A stretch of 56,170 nucleotides of DNA from Deltaproteobacteria bacterium (GTDB lineage: Bacteria > Desulfobacterota_D > UBA1144 > Nemesobacterales > CSP1-2), in assembly GCA_016187835.1 (NCBI GenBank), contig JACPIY010000021.1:1-56170 (forward strand), given 5' to 3'. Of the stretch, positions 35,884 through 42,993 are shown one piece after another; the first letter of the stretch is position 1; each line of letters opens with the position of its first letter. Position numbers and translations under genes: made by a program. The notes under the pieces are model-generated. The model ran no database searches and had not been told where the DNA came from. It saw only the letters and a list, made by a program, of their open reading frames with translations.

Positions 35884-36114
35884 TTAACTTCCATCAGGTT
35901 TTCTTCTAATAATTATAACGTATTTGCACTTGGGATAATTCTCACAGACGAGGATTCTACCAGCTTTTGTGTCATATCCCGCTCGAATCAAAGCGCCGCA
36001 AATAGGGCATTTCCCCTTGCCCTGCTCTCTTTTTTCTTTGCTGTCTCTATTATTATTTTTTTTCGCTGCTCTATTCCTACTTCTTAGTTTACTATAGATA
36101 AACTTCCATAATCG
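35884..36114 (-). CDS. Small zinc-ribbon protein (start codon not found)
   Basis: The open frame of 77 codons ends with a clear zinc-binding pattern: GKCPICGALIRAGYDTKAGR, then CENYPKC, the four-Cys type found in topoisomerase C-terminal zinc fingers. The middle is Lys/Arg/Asn-rich. No ATG, GTG or TTG is in frame between the upstream stop (36115-36117) and the zinc site. Either a rare start is used or the 5' end has been lost, perhaps to the decayed repeat at 36114-36179 that touches it. The gap 35826-36256 holds nothing else I recognise. Confidence 0.4.
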   Translation of the reverse strand, partial: RLWKFIYSKLRSRNRAAKKNNNRDSKEKREQGKGKCPICGALIRAGYDTKAGRILVCENYPKCKYVIIIRRKPDGS

Positions 36115-36256
36115 TCATTGCCAGGAATTTTTTGATTCTTTTGGATGCTTCAGAACTTCGCCTCTTGCAATGACAGGTGGGAGACCCATTCCTTGTGATA
36201 ATAATAAATATATCTCTTTTTGTAGCATAATATAGCAAAAAGTATTTTATGAAGAT

Positions 36257-36616
36257 TTACCCATCATTACCCTTTTTAGAATATGTTGCTTTTACAATTG
36301 TCTTAATACCACCCCTTAGGTTAAAGTCGCCGACTACCTCCGCTCTTACCGGTCTGCACACCTCAACAATGTCATCGAGAATTTTATTGGTTACATACTC
36401 GTGAAATTCTCCCAAATTCCGATATGAAAACATATAGAGCTTAAGAGATTTTAGTTCTATGCAAAGTTCATCAGGCACGTATTTAATTCTTATTACGGCA
36501 AAATCTGGCTGTCCAGTTCTAGGACAGAGGCAGGTAAACTCAGGGCAGGTTATTTCAATTTCATATTCTCTACCCGGATACTGATTCTTAAATGTCTCCA
36601 GCTTTTGAGTCTTCAT
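36257..36616 (-). CDS. queF: NADPH-dependent 7-cyano-7-deazaguanine reductase (QueF, short type)
   Basis: The 119-residue protein is the unimodular QueF that reduces preQ0 to preQ1 for queuosine synthesis. The catalytic Cys lies in [14 protein letters not shown], and the NADPH-binding motif appears as [14 protein letters not shown]. Conserved [17 protein letters not shown] follows. It is preceded by a small gene on the same strand, 21 bases away. No preQ1 riboswitch is visible in that gap, and no other queuosine genes are near. Confidence 0.93.
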   Translation of the reverse strand: MKTQKLETFKNQYPGREYEIEITCPEFTCLCPRTGQPDFAVIRIKYVPDELCIELKSLKLYMFSYRNLGEFHEYVTNKILDDIVEVCRPVRAEVVGDFNLRGGIKTIVKATYSKKGNDG

Positions 36617-36637
36617 TGGCTCCTTTGCTAAATCTAC

Positions 36638-36817
36638 TTAAGAATGAACCGATATTTCGATTTCGTAACCGTCTCTTACTTTTTTTACCCTACTATCATT
36701 ATAACCCTGTTTGACGTACTGAAGTCCCTTCTTTGCGGCTTCTTTAATTTTAATTGCAGCTTGTTTTTTGAGCTCCTCCTTTGTTTTGGCTTTTACCGTT
36801 ATAGTCATAGCTGGCAT
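36638..36817 (-). CDS. Small basic protein upstream of queF
   Basis: The 59-residue frame starts at the ATG with complement at 36815-36817, after a strong GGAGG site. It begins MPAMTITVKAKTKEELKKQA and ends with a beta-like stretch (VRDGYEIEISV). It is Lys-rich, with no signal or membrane segment. I recognise no family. The spacing to queF suggests cotranscription. Confidence 0.6.
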   Translation of the reverse strand: MPAMTITVKAKTKEELKKQAAIKIKEAAKKGLQYVKQGYNDSRVKKVRDGYEIEISVHS

Positions 36818-37153
36818 ATTACCTTCCCTCCTCCTTTAGCTTAATATTTTCTATCTATTCTATCTATTCTATCTAATACACTCAACTTAGAAAAGATAGA
36901 AAGACATTAAAATTAAAAAATCCTAAATCTTCCATCCGTGTTGGTTAGCAGGTGCAGGCTCCAAACCTGCCCATAAGATATCCTTGAATTCCCAGGGGCG
37001 AACACGCCAGAAGTATGCCAAAACAAACTGTGCTCATCTATTATCAGGGCGGACATTGGGTCTCTCCCTACAGAACAATATTTGATAATCCGCTTAATTT
37101 AACGTGAGTTCGATGTAATTTTTCAAGAGTAGAGGAGAGCTTTAGCCCTCCAT
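36818..37153. other. Non-coding gap with a tRNA-Trp-like anticodon hairpin
   Basis: GCAGGCTCCAAACCTGC (36953-36969) forms a perfect 5-bp stem with a seven-base loop centred on CCA, as in a tRNA-Trp anticodon arm, and TTGGTTAGCA before it resembles a D-loop. The acceptor stem and a proper T-arm are missing, so this is not a working tRNA. Direct TATCTATTC repeats lie at 36850-36875. I see nothing else. Confidence 0.3.
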
Positions 37154-37444
37154 TTGAGGATGTCATTACCGAACGTTGGTGTCAGACAGAAATGTCTCAC
37201 CCATCAAATATTGGTAGAACAGACATTCTTTTCTGTTATTTCCGGGCATGACAGTTATGAAATTCTAGTGGATCCCTTAATACTTCAATACTTCCGTCTT
37301 GATCTCTACCTAAGATCTCAAGGATTCCGCTACAACTTACATAGAACTCACGTTAGTTTAAAGCAAGAAAATGATAGGGAGGAAATTTTAGAGAACTGGT
37401 TGTCTAGCAAAACAGGTCTACTAAAACTTCTATATTTTCTCTAG
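37154..37444 (+). CDS. Hypothetical protein, 96 residues (doubtful)
   Basis: The frame opens with TTG at 37154, with GAGG just before an internal ATG two codons on. The protein has no recognised domain. It overlaps the end of the better-supported minus-strand gene at 37441 by four bases, which is compatible with convergent genes. Composition is ordinary. It could be a chance frame or a fragment of an accessory gene. Confidence 0.3.
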   Translation: MRMSLPNVGVRQKCLTHQILVEQTFFSVISGHDSYEILVDPLILQYFRLDLYLRSQGFRYNLHRTHVSLKQENDREEILENWLSSKTGLLKLLYFL

Positions 37445-38025
37445 CATCTGCCTACTGGAGAATCAAGGATTAATGATAAACCGTGCCAAAGAGGAACCAG
37501 TTCTGACTTATAGCACATGAAATCCTCTATATGGCTTTCAGGATGGCTCTGCCATACATAAAATTTGTCAAATGTCAGTTTCAGTTTTCTTCTTACTTCA
37601 GGCGAATCAAAATCCCAACCAAAATCACCATCGTCAGACTCAAAGAAAAGCCTAAAGAAGAAAACCTGATTTATAACATAATCTTTTAAACGAACCTTTC
37701 TGTCTAGATTAATCCATCTAAGATCAAACCAACCCGTTCGAACCCAACTGTATCCGCTACCGAAGGTCCTAGCAAATTCTCCGACAAGACCTAGCTTTTC
37801 TCCCGCCTTTGATGCGAGTTCAGCAAATACAAAAGCCGCCTCCAATGTACTGTAATCATAGGTCAGAATTTTGTTCTCCATTTCAATAAGGTTTCTCATA
37901 AGATCAGGCCTTTTATACAAATGCTTTTTCAAATTAAAATCGCCAGTATCGCCGCACATCTCAAGCGATACTTTTATATTCTCCCATTCCCTTTTTGATA
38001 TTTGAAACTCTGTTTGTATATCCAT
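37441..38025 (-). CDS. Hypothetical protein, 194 residues
   Basis: No family is recognised. The protein is acidic and rich in aromatic residues (FGSGYSWVRTGWFDLRW; ESDDGDFGWDFDSPEV), with no signal peptide or membrane segment. Its length and normal composition suggest a real gene. The ribosome binding site is weak (AGGTTGT). It lies just downstream of the phasin-like gene on the same strand, 105 bases away. Confidence 0.55.
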   Translation of the reverse strand: MDIQTEFQISKREWENIKVSLEMCGDTGDFNLKKHLYKRPDLMRNLIEMENKILTYDYSTLEAAFVFAELASKAGEKLGLVGEFARTFGSGYSWVRTGWFDLRWINLDRKVRLKDYVINQVFFFRLFFESDDGDFGWDFDSPEVRRKLKLTFDKFYVWQSHPESHIEDFMCYKSELVPLWHGLSLILDSPVGRC

Positions 38026-38130
38026 GGAACAACCTAAAACTGTTTCAGAAAATATTCTCAGAACCTCTTATTTTCTCAGCGTGTAAAGCCGACTTTGATT
38101 TGCCAGAACTCAAGCAGCTGTTTTCCCAAT

Positions 38131-38595
38131 TTATCCTGCCTTAACATAAGAGTTGAAATTTGCAAGAGTCTTATCTACACTTTTTTCCATGAATAAAAGT
38201 GCTTCTTTCATAAACCTATCCGATGTGTTTATGACCACATTAGAAAAATCCTTCTGAAAACTAATTACCCTCTCCGGGTGATTTCTTGAATTATCGTTCC
38301 AAAAGTTGACAGCTTCAGTTGAAAACCTTTCAACTATCTCTGTAGTGAGCGTTGTGTAGTACTCTTTCTGAGCGGCAAGCAATTGCTCAGACTGAGCGTT
38401 TATCATCTTTAAATTCCCCTCCAATAAAGACAAACCGAGCTGGACACCAATCAGAAAGTTTTCTTTTACAAGGCCGGTAAACTCTCTGGCCATTTCCGTG
38501 TAATCTCGAACCCTTAACGCCTCCTGGTTTTTCACTTCAACAGTGCTTTCTTTTATATCCTCAGTATTCAAAAAATCAACTTTTGTTTCTTCCAT
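38131..38595 (-). CDS. Phasin-like helical protein
   Basis: I start at the ATG with complement at 38593-38595, nine bases after AGGAGGA, giving 154 residues. The protein is almost entirely amphipathic helix (LGLSLLEGNLKMINAQSEQL, then LLFMEKSVDKTLANF) with no membrane segment, in the style of phasins that coat polyhydroxyalkanoate granules. No PHA synthase gene is in the window, so this rests on overall pattern only. It could be another coiled-coil protein. Confidence 0.55.
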   Translation of the reverse strand: MEETKVDFLNTEDIKESTVEVKNQEALRVRDYTEMAREFTGLVKENFLIGVQLGLSLLEGNLKMINAQSEQLLAAQKEYYTTLTTEIVERFSTEAVNFWNDNSRNHPERVISFQKDFSNVVINTSDRFMKEALLFMEKSVDKTLANFNSYVKAG

Positions 38596-39316
38596 CTTTT
38601 TTGTCCTCCTTTTCTTTTCCATAATTTTTATTCTCCTTATAGATTTATCCTGATTCTTAAAAATTAGCGAAACAAAGTTAATGTGGTATGAAAAATGGAT
38701 TAATATTTGGTTAATTGAAAATTTGCAGAGTTCTTCTGAAGTAAAATCAGAGAATTAAGCTTAATTTAAAGCTGTGTTAATTAAATGTCTTTCTCCATGT
38801 TCCCTGCTAAAAGACGTGGGTACGGACCTAAGCCAGGATGCTGTTGAGACATGCCATGGGATGTCTCTACAATAATATTTATAGATGCTCGATTAAACAT
38901 TCAAGCTTGACAATGAACAGTATGTCATCCCGGGTGTATTTAGCGGGAATCCTAAGCATTTATCGAAACGCTCAGTTTAACTTGGGACTAAAACCTGTCC
39001 ACGACGCGCCTCAAGCGGGGGTTCCGGTTGACAATATGGGTTAGGTTCATAAGGCAACATGAGTAGACATTCTTTCCTGACGGCTGCCAGTGTTGGTTTT
39101 ATTACCGGAATAAGTTGGAATTTGAAAGGATGATGGAATAGGGTTTCGTGTCAACACTTTTACGGAGTTTTTAAAAACTCAACAAAAAACTTGATAGAGA
39201 TCTACTTTCAAAAAGATTCCAATAATTCATGCTTCTTTCTCCTCTTTAATAAAGTGATGATGCATCCTTTCTTATGAGAGATTTCCTTTTTGGTTGTATA
39301 TGAGAGAAGCTTTCGC

Positions 39317-39342
39317 GTCTAAGAATATTCTAAGAATGATTT
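39317..39342. repeat. CTAAGAAT-type repeat, left copy
   Basis: GTCTAAGAATATTCTAAGAA followed by TGATTT is 22 of 26 identical to 39567-39592. Each unit contains two CTA(A/G)GAAT words. The two copies bracket the tRNA fragment, so they may be recombinase arm sites. Confidence 0.5.
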
Positions 39343-39460
39343 GTAGCTCAACTCACCTAATTGCACTATATGTAAGTAGTTACACACCAAAATCTTCTTT
39401 ATTTTCAAACAATTATATAAATTCCTAATGGCTCCAATTAATTACAAAACACGCCTAAAA

Positions 39461-39506
39461 AGGATTCCTAATCCTAGGGTCGTGGATTCAAATCCCGCCG
39501 GGGACA
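39461..39506 (+). pseudogene. 3' half of a tRNA-Arg(CCU) gene
   Basis: The anticodon loop TTCCTAA lies between AGGA and TCCT stem halves. It is followed by a variable region, a T-arm with TTCAAAT and CCCGC, and an acceptor 3' strand CGGGGAC plus a discriminator A. The 5' half (acceptor 5' strand and D-arm) is absent, the CCA is not encoded, and the T-stem has an A-C mismatch at the pair next to the loop. This is the part of a tRNA gene usually duplicated by integrases, so it is best read as an attachment-site scar. Confidence 0.7.
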
Positions 39507-39566
39507 CATATTTTTGCCATAATAACAGAGACCTGCGACTTTCCTAAAAATCAGACGTAACTTGCT

Positions 39567-39592
39567 GTCTAAGAATTGTCTAGGAATAATTT
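39567..39592. repeat. CTAAGAAT-type repeat, right copy
   Basis: GTCTAAGAATTGTCTAGGAA followed by TAATTT matches the left copy at 39317-39342 in 22 of 26 positions, in the same orientation, 250 bases apart. Confidence 0.5.
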
Positions 39593-39709
39593 GAGAGATA
39601 CTATGAGCTATTAATATATATGATAATAGTTTTGTTGCCTTTAATTACAATTTAACAGCTGAAACTTCTTTTATGACCGCAGATACTAACATCTGTTTAT
39701 ACCGTAAAA

Positions 39710-40033
39710 TTATTTCTTCTTTTTCTTAAGTACGTCTTTAATCCATATTGTTGCTGCAATCGTTGATGGAAACCCGATCGTAGTAATTGCCAGCAGAGCT
39801 ACGTGAAGGATTTCTTCTTCAGATATTCCAGCCTCTAACGCTCTCTTGGTATGGGAATGAACAGCTCCCTCTAAACGTGCTCCGATTGCAATTCCAAGTT
39901 TTACCAGCCTTCTTGTCTTTTCATCCAGTGGGCCCGCTTCATGGCATTTATCTCCTAAATTCTCATATGCCTGCCATATATCAGGGTATTTTTTTATAAA
40001 CTCCTGGAGTGGTTGCGGAAGTAGGGCACTCAT
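39710..40033 (-). CDS. AhpD-like/carboxymuconolactone decarboxylase-fold protein (copy 1)
   Basis: The 107-residue protein has the AhpD-fold core (KTRRLVKLGIAIGARLEGAV, then HSHTKRALEAGISEEEILHV) but has lost the CxxC pair: the corresponding position reads EGAVHSH. It ends in a Lys-rich tail. It is the last gene of the molybdoenzyme cluster, 45 bases after moaD. A second copy at 55134 is also last after a moaD, so the association with cofactor genes is conserved within this genome. Role unknown; the fold suggests a small multimeric enzyme or scaffold, not a redox protein. Confidence 0.75.
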   Translation of the reverse strand: MSALLPQPLQEFIKKYPDIWQAYENLGDKCHEAGPLDEKTRRLVKLGIAIGARLEGAVHSHTKRALEAGISEEEILHVALLAITTIGFPSTIAATIWIKDVLKKKKK

Positions 40034-40078
40034 TTAATTCCTCCTTTAAACTCTCTTAAATAACCTTATAATAACTTG

Positions 40079-40333
40079 TTAACCACCACTAACTGGTGGT
40101 ATTATGGCTAGCGTATCTCCTTCTTTTAAGAGAGTATGTTTTAACGTATACTCTTCATTGAGGGCGATAAAGGAACAGTCAATCACCTTTGCTAATTGTG
40201 GATACTGATTCTTTAAATCTTCTAATACGTAATCTACGTTTGAACCCTCTGGCAGTAGTAGCGTTCTTTCCCTTTCGCCTATAGCGTCTCTCATTGATGC
40301 AAAAAACTTAATGGTAATTCTAATTTTGCTCAT
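40079..40333 (-). CDS. moaD: Molybdopterin synthase sulfur carrier subunit (copy 1)
   Basis: The 84-residue ubiquitin-fold protein ends with the essential Gly-Gly (PPVSGG) that carries the thiocarboxylate. It starts MSKIRITIKFFASMRDAIGE, with the typical MoaD LLPEGSNVDYVLEDL helix. It delivers sulfur to cyclic pyranopterin monophosphate with MoaE. No moaE gene is in the cluster, so the large subunit must be supplied from elsewhere. It is 25 bases after moaA on the same strand. Confidence 0.9.
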   Translation of the reverse strand: MSKIRITIKFFASMRDAIGERERTLLLPEGSNVDYVLEDLKNQYPQLAKVIDCSFIALNEEYTLKHTLLKEGDTLAIIPPVSGG

Positions 40334-40358
40334 GGCTTATGCACTTGCCTGTAAACTT

Positions 40359-41357
40359 TTAACCCCCGATGTTCCTGATGAACACCTTTTTAGGATCTTC
40401 GACACCTCTCAGTACAGGGTTCCATTCAGGCTTCATATACACAGCCTTTTGTATAAATTTCTCGATTTCTTCATGAGATGCCTGATTTCTTAGAAGAGGA
40501 AAAATATTTATCTCCAGGGATGAGAATAGACAAGGTCTTAATGTCCCCCTGGCTATCAGCCGGAGCCTCGAACAGTGTGAGCAGAAAGGTTCTGAAACCG
40601 GTGTAATAAAACCAATAATACCTCCTCCATCAATGCCATAACGGTCTGCCACGCCGTTATTACCTAGGGGAGTGAGTTTATACCTTTGCCCGATTTTCTT
40701 CTTTGTATCCACCAGAGGGATAAAGTAGTTTCTTTTCCAGCCATTACCACATAGAGGCATGAACTCAATAAAACGAACTTCTATGTTTCTTTCCTTTCCG
40801 AACTCGATTAGTTTTAAAATTTCTCTTTCAATCAAACCATCTAGGACTACAGTGTTTATCTTGACAATAAATCCAACCTCTAAGGCTTTGTTTATTCCGC
40901 GTAAAACCCTGCTTAAATCGCCCCCTCTTGTCATTTCTCCGTATCTTTTGTTGTCAAGGCTATCCAGCGATACATTGACCCTATTAAGCCCTGATGCCTT
41001 TAAATCGTCGGCTAAGTCCTCAAGAAAAATTCCATTTGTGGTAAGGGAAAGGTCATCGAGCCCATCAATTTCTTTTAGAGAAGCGATAAATCTCATTATA
41101 CCTTTCCTAACTAACGGTTCTCCTCCTGTAAGCTTTATTTTCCTAACCCCAAGGTTTACAGCGATTCTTGAGAACCTTTCCATCTCTTCAAAGGTGAGAA
41201 TCTGATTTTTTTCAAAAAGCTCTATTCCCTCAGGGGGCATACAGTAAATGCACCTAAGATTACAGCGGTCAGTAATAGATATTCTTAAGTAATCTATTCT
41301 TCTCCCAAAGCGATCAGATAGCGCCGAAGATTTCTGAAAGATTTGGGTTTTCTGCAT
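40359..41357 (-). CDS. moaA: GTP 3',8-cyclase (copy 1)
   Basis: MoaA performs the radical SAM first step of molybdenum cofactor synthesis. The N-terminal cluster motif is CNLRCIYCMPPEG and the C-terminal cluster motif is CSHCSRLRLIARGTLRPCLF. The protein ends in Gly-Gly (IRNIGG), which is functionally important in MoaA. I use the ATG at 41357; a TTG nine codons upstream (41384) is also open. It lies between the moaC-moaB fusion and moaD, so it is part of the molybdoenzyme operon. A closely related second copy is cut by the right window edge. Confidence 0.95.
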   Translation of the reverse strand: MQKTQIFQKSSALSDRFGRRIDYLRISITDRCNLRCIYCMPPEGIELFEKNQILTFEEMERFSRIAVNLGVRKIKLTGGEPLVRKGIMRFIASLKEIDGLDDLSLTTNGIFLEDLADDLKASGLNRVNVSLDSLDNKRYGEMTRGGDLSRVLRGINKALEVGFIVKINTVVLDGLIEREILKLIEFGKERNIEVRFIEFMPLCGNGWKRNYFIPLVDTKKKIGQRYKLTPLGNNGVADRYGIDGGGIIGFITPVSEPFCSHCSRLRLIARGTLRPCLFSSLEINIFPLLRNQASHEEIEKFIQKAVYMKPEWNPVLRGVEDPKKVFIRNIGG

Positions 41358-41414
41358 GCCCGTCGAAAATAAGATACTTGACAATTTAAAGATTTTATCC
41401 TAACAATAGGTCTT

Positions 41415-42356
41415 TTACCCTTCTCTATACCTCTCTTTTGGTTTTTTATTATGTCTTATGCCTTTTAAAATATAAAATGCATGAAGTATCCATGGGAATA
41501 AAGCATCCATCGATTCCGAAACTCCCCTCGAACTCCCAGGAAGATTTATAATGATAGTCTTTCCCCTTACTCCTGCTATACCTCTCGATAACATTGCATA
41601 TGGAGTTCTTCGAAACCCATAAATCCTTTCTGCCTCCGGAATTCCCGGAACCTCCCTCTCTATCACCACTTTTGTAGCATCAACCGTTACATCCCTCGGG
41701 CTAAGTCCAGTCCCACCCGTCGTTAAAATTAAATCTATCCCCTCTTTATCTGAAAGTCTTACGAGTTCCCATTTTATTTCATCAAAATCATCTGGCAAAA
41801 TTCTATATTCAACAACTTCAACAGGCTCTTTCTTGAGCTTTTCAACTATAATCTTTCCAGACTTATCTTCTTTTTTTCCTTGAGAAACAGTATCGGAAAG
41901 AACAAGGACAGCAGTTCTAAGAGGGGTTTTAAAGTGCTGTTTCCATTCACTCTTCCCACCCCGTTTTTCAATAAGCTTCACTGAAGTGATTTCGAGTGAA
42001 TCGTCAACCGGTTTTAGCATGTCGTAAATGGTTAAGGCGGCAATGGAAGCGGCGGTAAGAACTTCCATTTCCACTCCTGTTTTCCATATGGCTTTTGCCT
42101 GAGTTTTAATCACGATTTCTTCTTCAAAAAGCTCAAAATCCACCGACACCCAATCTAAAGGAACCTGATGACAGTAGGGAATGAGTTCAGAGGTTTTCTT
42201 GGCCGCAAGGATTCCCGCTACACGTGCTATCTCTAACACGTTCCCCTTTGGCACATTCCCCCTTTTCACCATATCAATGGTTTCAGGTTTGGCCATAAGA
42301 GAGGCGTGAGCGATTGCCTCCCTTAGAGTATCTAGCTTTTCATTTACATCCTTCAT
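41415..42356 (-). CDS. moaC: MoaC-MoaB/MogA fusion protein
   Basis: The 313-residue protein joins two cofactor enzymes. Residues 1-150 are MoaC, cyclic pyranopterin monophosphate synthase: SELIPYCHQVPLDW, GVEMEVLTAASIAALTIYDM and DMLKPVD. Residues 155-313 are a MoaB/MogA-type domain that adenylylates molybdopterin: VLVLSDTVSQGKKEDKSG and TTGGTGLSPRDVT. Such MoaCB fusions are known in several bacteria. Its start overlaps the end of mobA by four bases, and moaA follows, so the order is mobA-moaCB-moaA-moaD. Confidence 0.93.
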   Translation of the reverse strand: MKDVNEKLDTLREAIAHASLMAKPETIDMVKRGNVPKGNVLEIARVAGILAAKKTSELIPYCHQVPLDWVSVDFELFEEEIVIKTQAKAIWKTGVEMEVLTAASIAALTIYDMLKPVDDSLEITSVKLIEKRGGKSEWKQHFKTPLRTAVLVLSDTVSQGKKEDKSGKIIVEKLKKEPVEVVEYRILPDDFDEIKWELVRLSDKEGIDLILTTGGTGLSPRDVTVDATKVVIEREVPGIPEAERIYGFRRTPYAMLSRGIAGVRGKTIIINLPGSSRGVSESMDALFPWILHAFYILKGIRHNKKPKERYREG

Positions 42357-42958
42357 GTTAAGTCATTACCCTTTAATATTCTCTTTGCTTTATTTAAATC
42401 CTCTTGAGTATTTATGTTGAGAAAAAGAATTTCTGGATTCCCGAATCTAGATATTTCCTCTTCTTTTATGAATCTTACTTTAAGATTTAGCTTCTGAACA
42501 AAAAGATGGGGAGCAGGATCCCTTTCTTTAGTTATGCACCCTTTCATAGATGGGAGTAGATTCTTGGAATATACGGCGATAAGCGGCTCGATTCCTCCTT
42601 TCCACCTAGGAACTACTGCATCATAACCAATGACATTCTCTTTCAGGTAATTTAGAAACTTAGTTGTAAGCAATGGAACATCTATTGGTGTAACTAACCC
42701 ATAGAAATTCCTCATTTCGGAAAGACCACTAAAGAGTCCTACCATTGGGCCCCGTTCTCTCTCAAGGTCTAAAACAAAACGAACATCTTTAAGATCCAGA
42801 TCTTCCTTTTGTCCCATAACAACCAATGCTTCCTCCGTAATAGTCCTAAGTCGCTTTATAGAGAGTTCTAAAAGAGTCATACCCGAGAACAATACATGGC
42901 GTTTATCCACGCCCATTCTTTTGGATTTTCCGCCAGCAAGCACCACTCCTGAAAACAT
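42353..42958 (-). CDS. mobA: Molybdenum cofactor guanylyltransferase
   Basis: The 201-residue nucleotidyltransferase has the signature VVLAGGKSKRMGVDK at the N-terminus and TPIDVPLLTTKFLNYL, whose Asp binds the metal. MobA adds GMP to the molybdenum cofactor, making the bis-MGD form used only by DMSO reductase-family enzymes. That matches the alpha subunit encoded in the same cluster. It is 36 bases after the porin gene and overlaps the moaCB start by four bases. Confidence 0.92.
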   Translation of the reverse strand: MFSGVVLAGGKSKRMGVDKRHVLFSGMTLLELSIKRLRTITEEALVVMGQKEDLDLKDVRFVLDLERERGPMVGLFSGLSEMRNFYGLVTPIDVPLLTTKFLNYLKENVIGYDAVVPRWKGGIEPLIAVYSKNLLPSMKGCITKERDPAPHLFVQKLNLKVRFIKEEEISRFGNPEILFLNINTQEDLNKAKRILKGNDLT

Positions 42959-42993
42959 TTATTAGTTTCTTTAATCCGATTTCAATTGTTGCC

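Larger units (their letters stand above)
38596..39709. other. 1.1-kb non-coding boundary region
   Basis: No convincing gene is present on either strand. The region contains a hairpin GAGACAT/ATGTCTC (38846-38867), two copies of a CTAAGAAT-type repeat, and a 3' half tRNA-Arg. Base composition falls to very A/T-rich toward 39.3-39.7 kb. It separates ordinary chromosome on the left from the molybdoenzyme cluster on the right and has the look of an integration boundary. Confidence 0.55.

Noticed and set aside
36937-37006. A tRNA-Trp gene, suggested by the GCAGG-CTCCAAA-CCTGC hairpin and a D-loop-like TTGGTTAG
   Set aside because: No 7-bp acceptor stem can be formed, the T-arm does not fit, and no CCA end is present. 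At best it is a remnant or a coincidence.
38838-39044. A 68-codon gene in the boundary region
   Set aside because: There is no ribosome binding site, it overlaps a hairpin, and the composition is unlike that of genes nearby.
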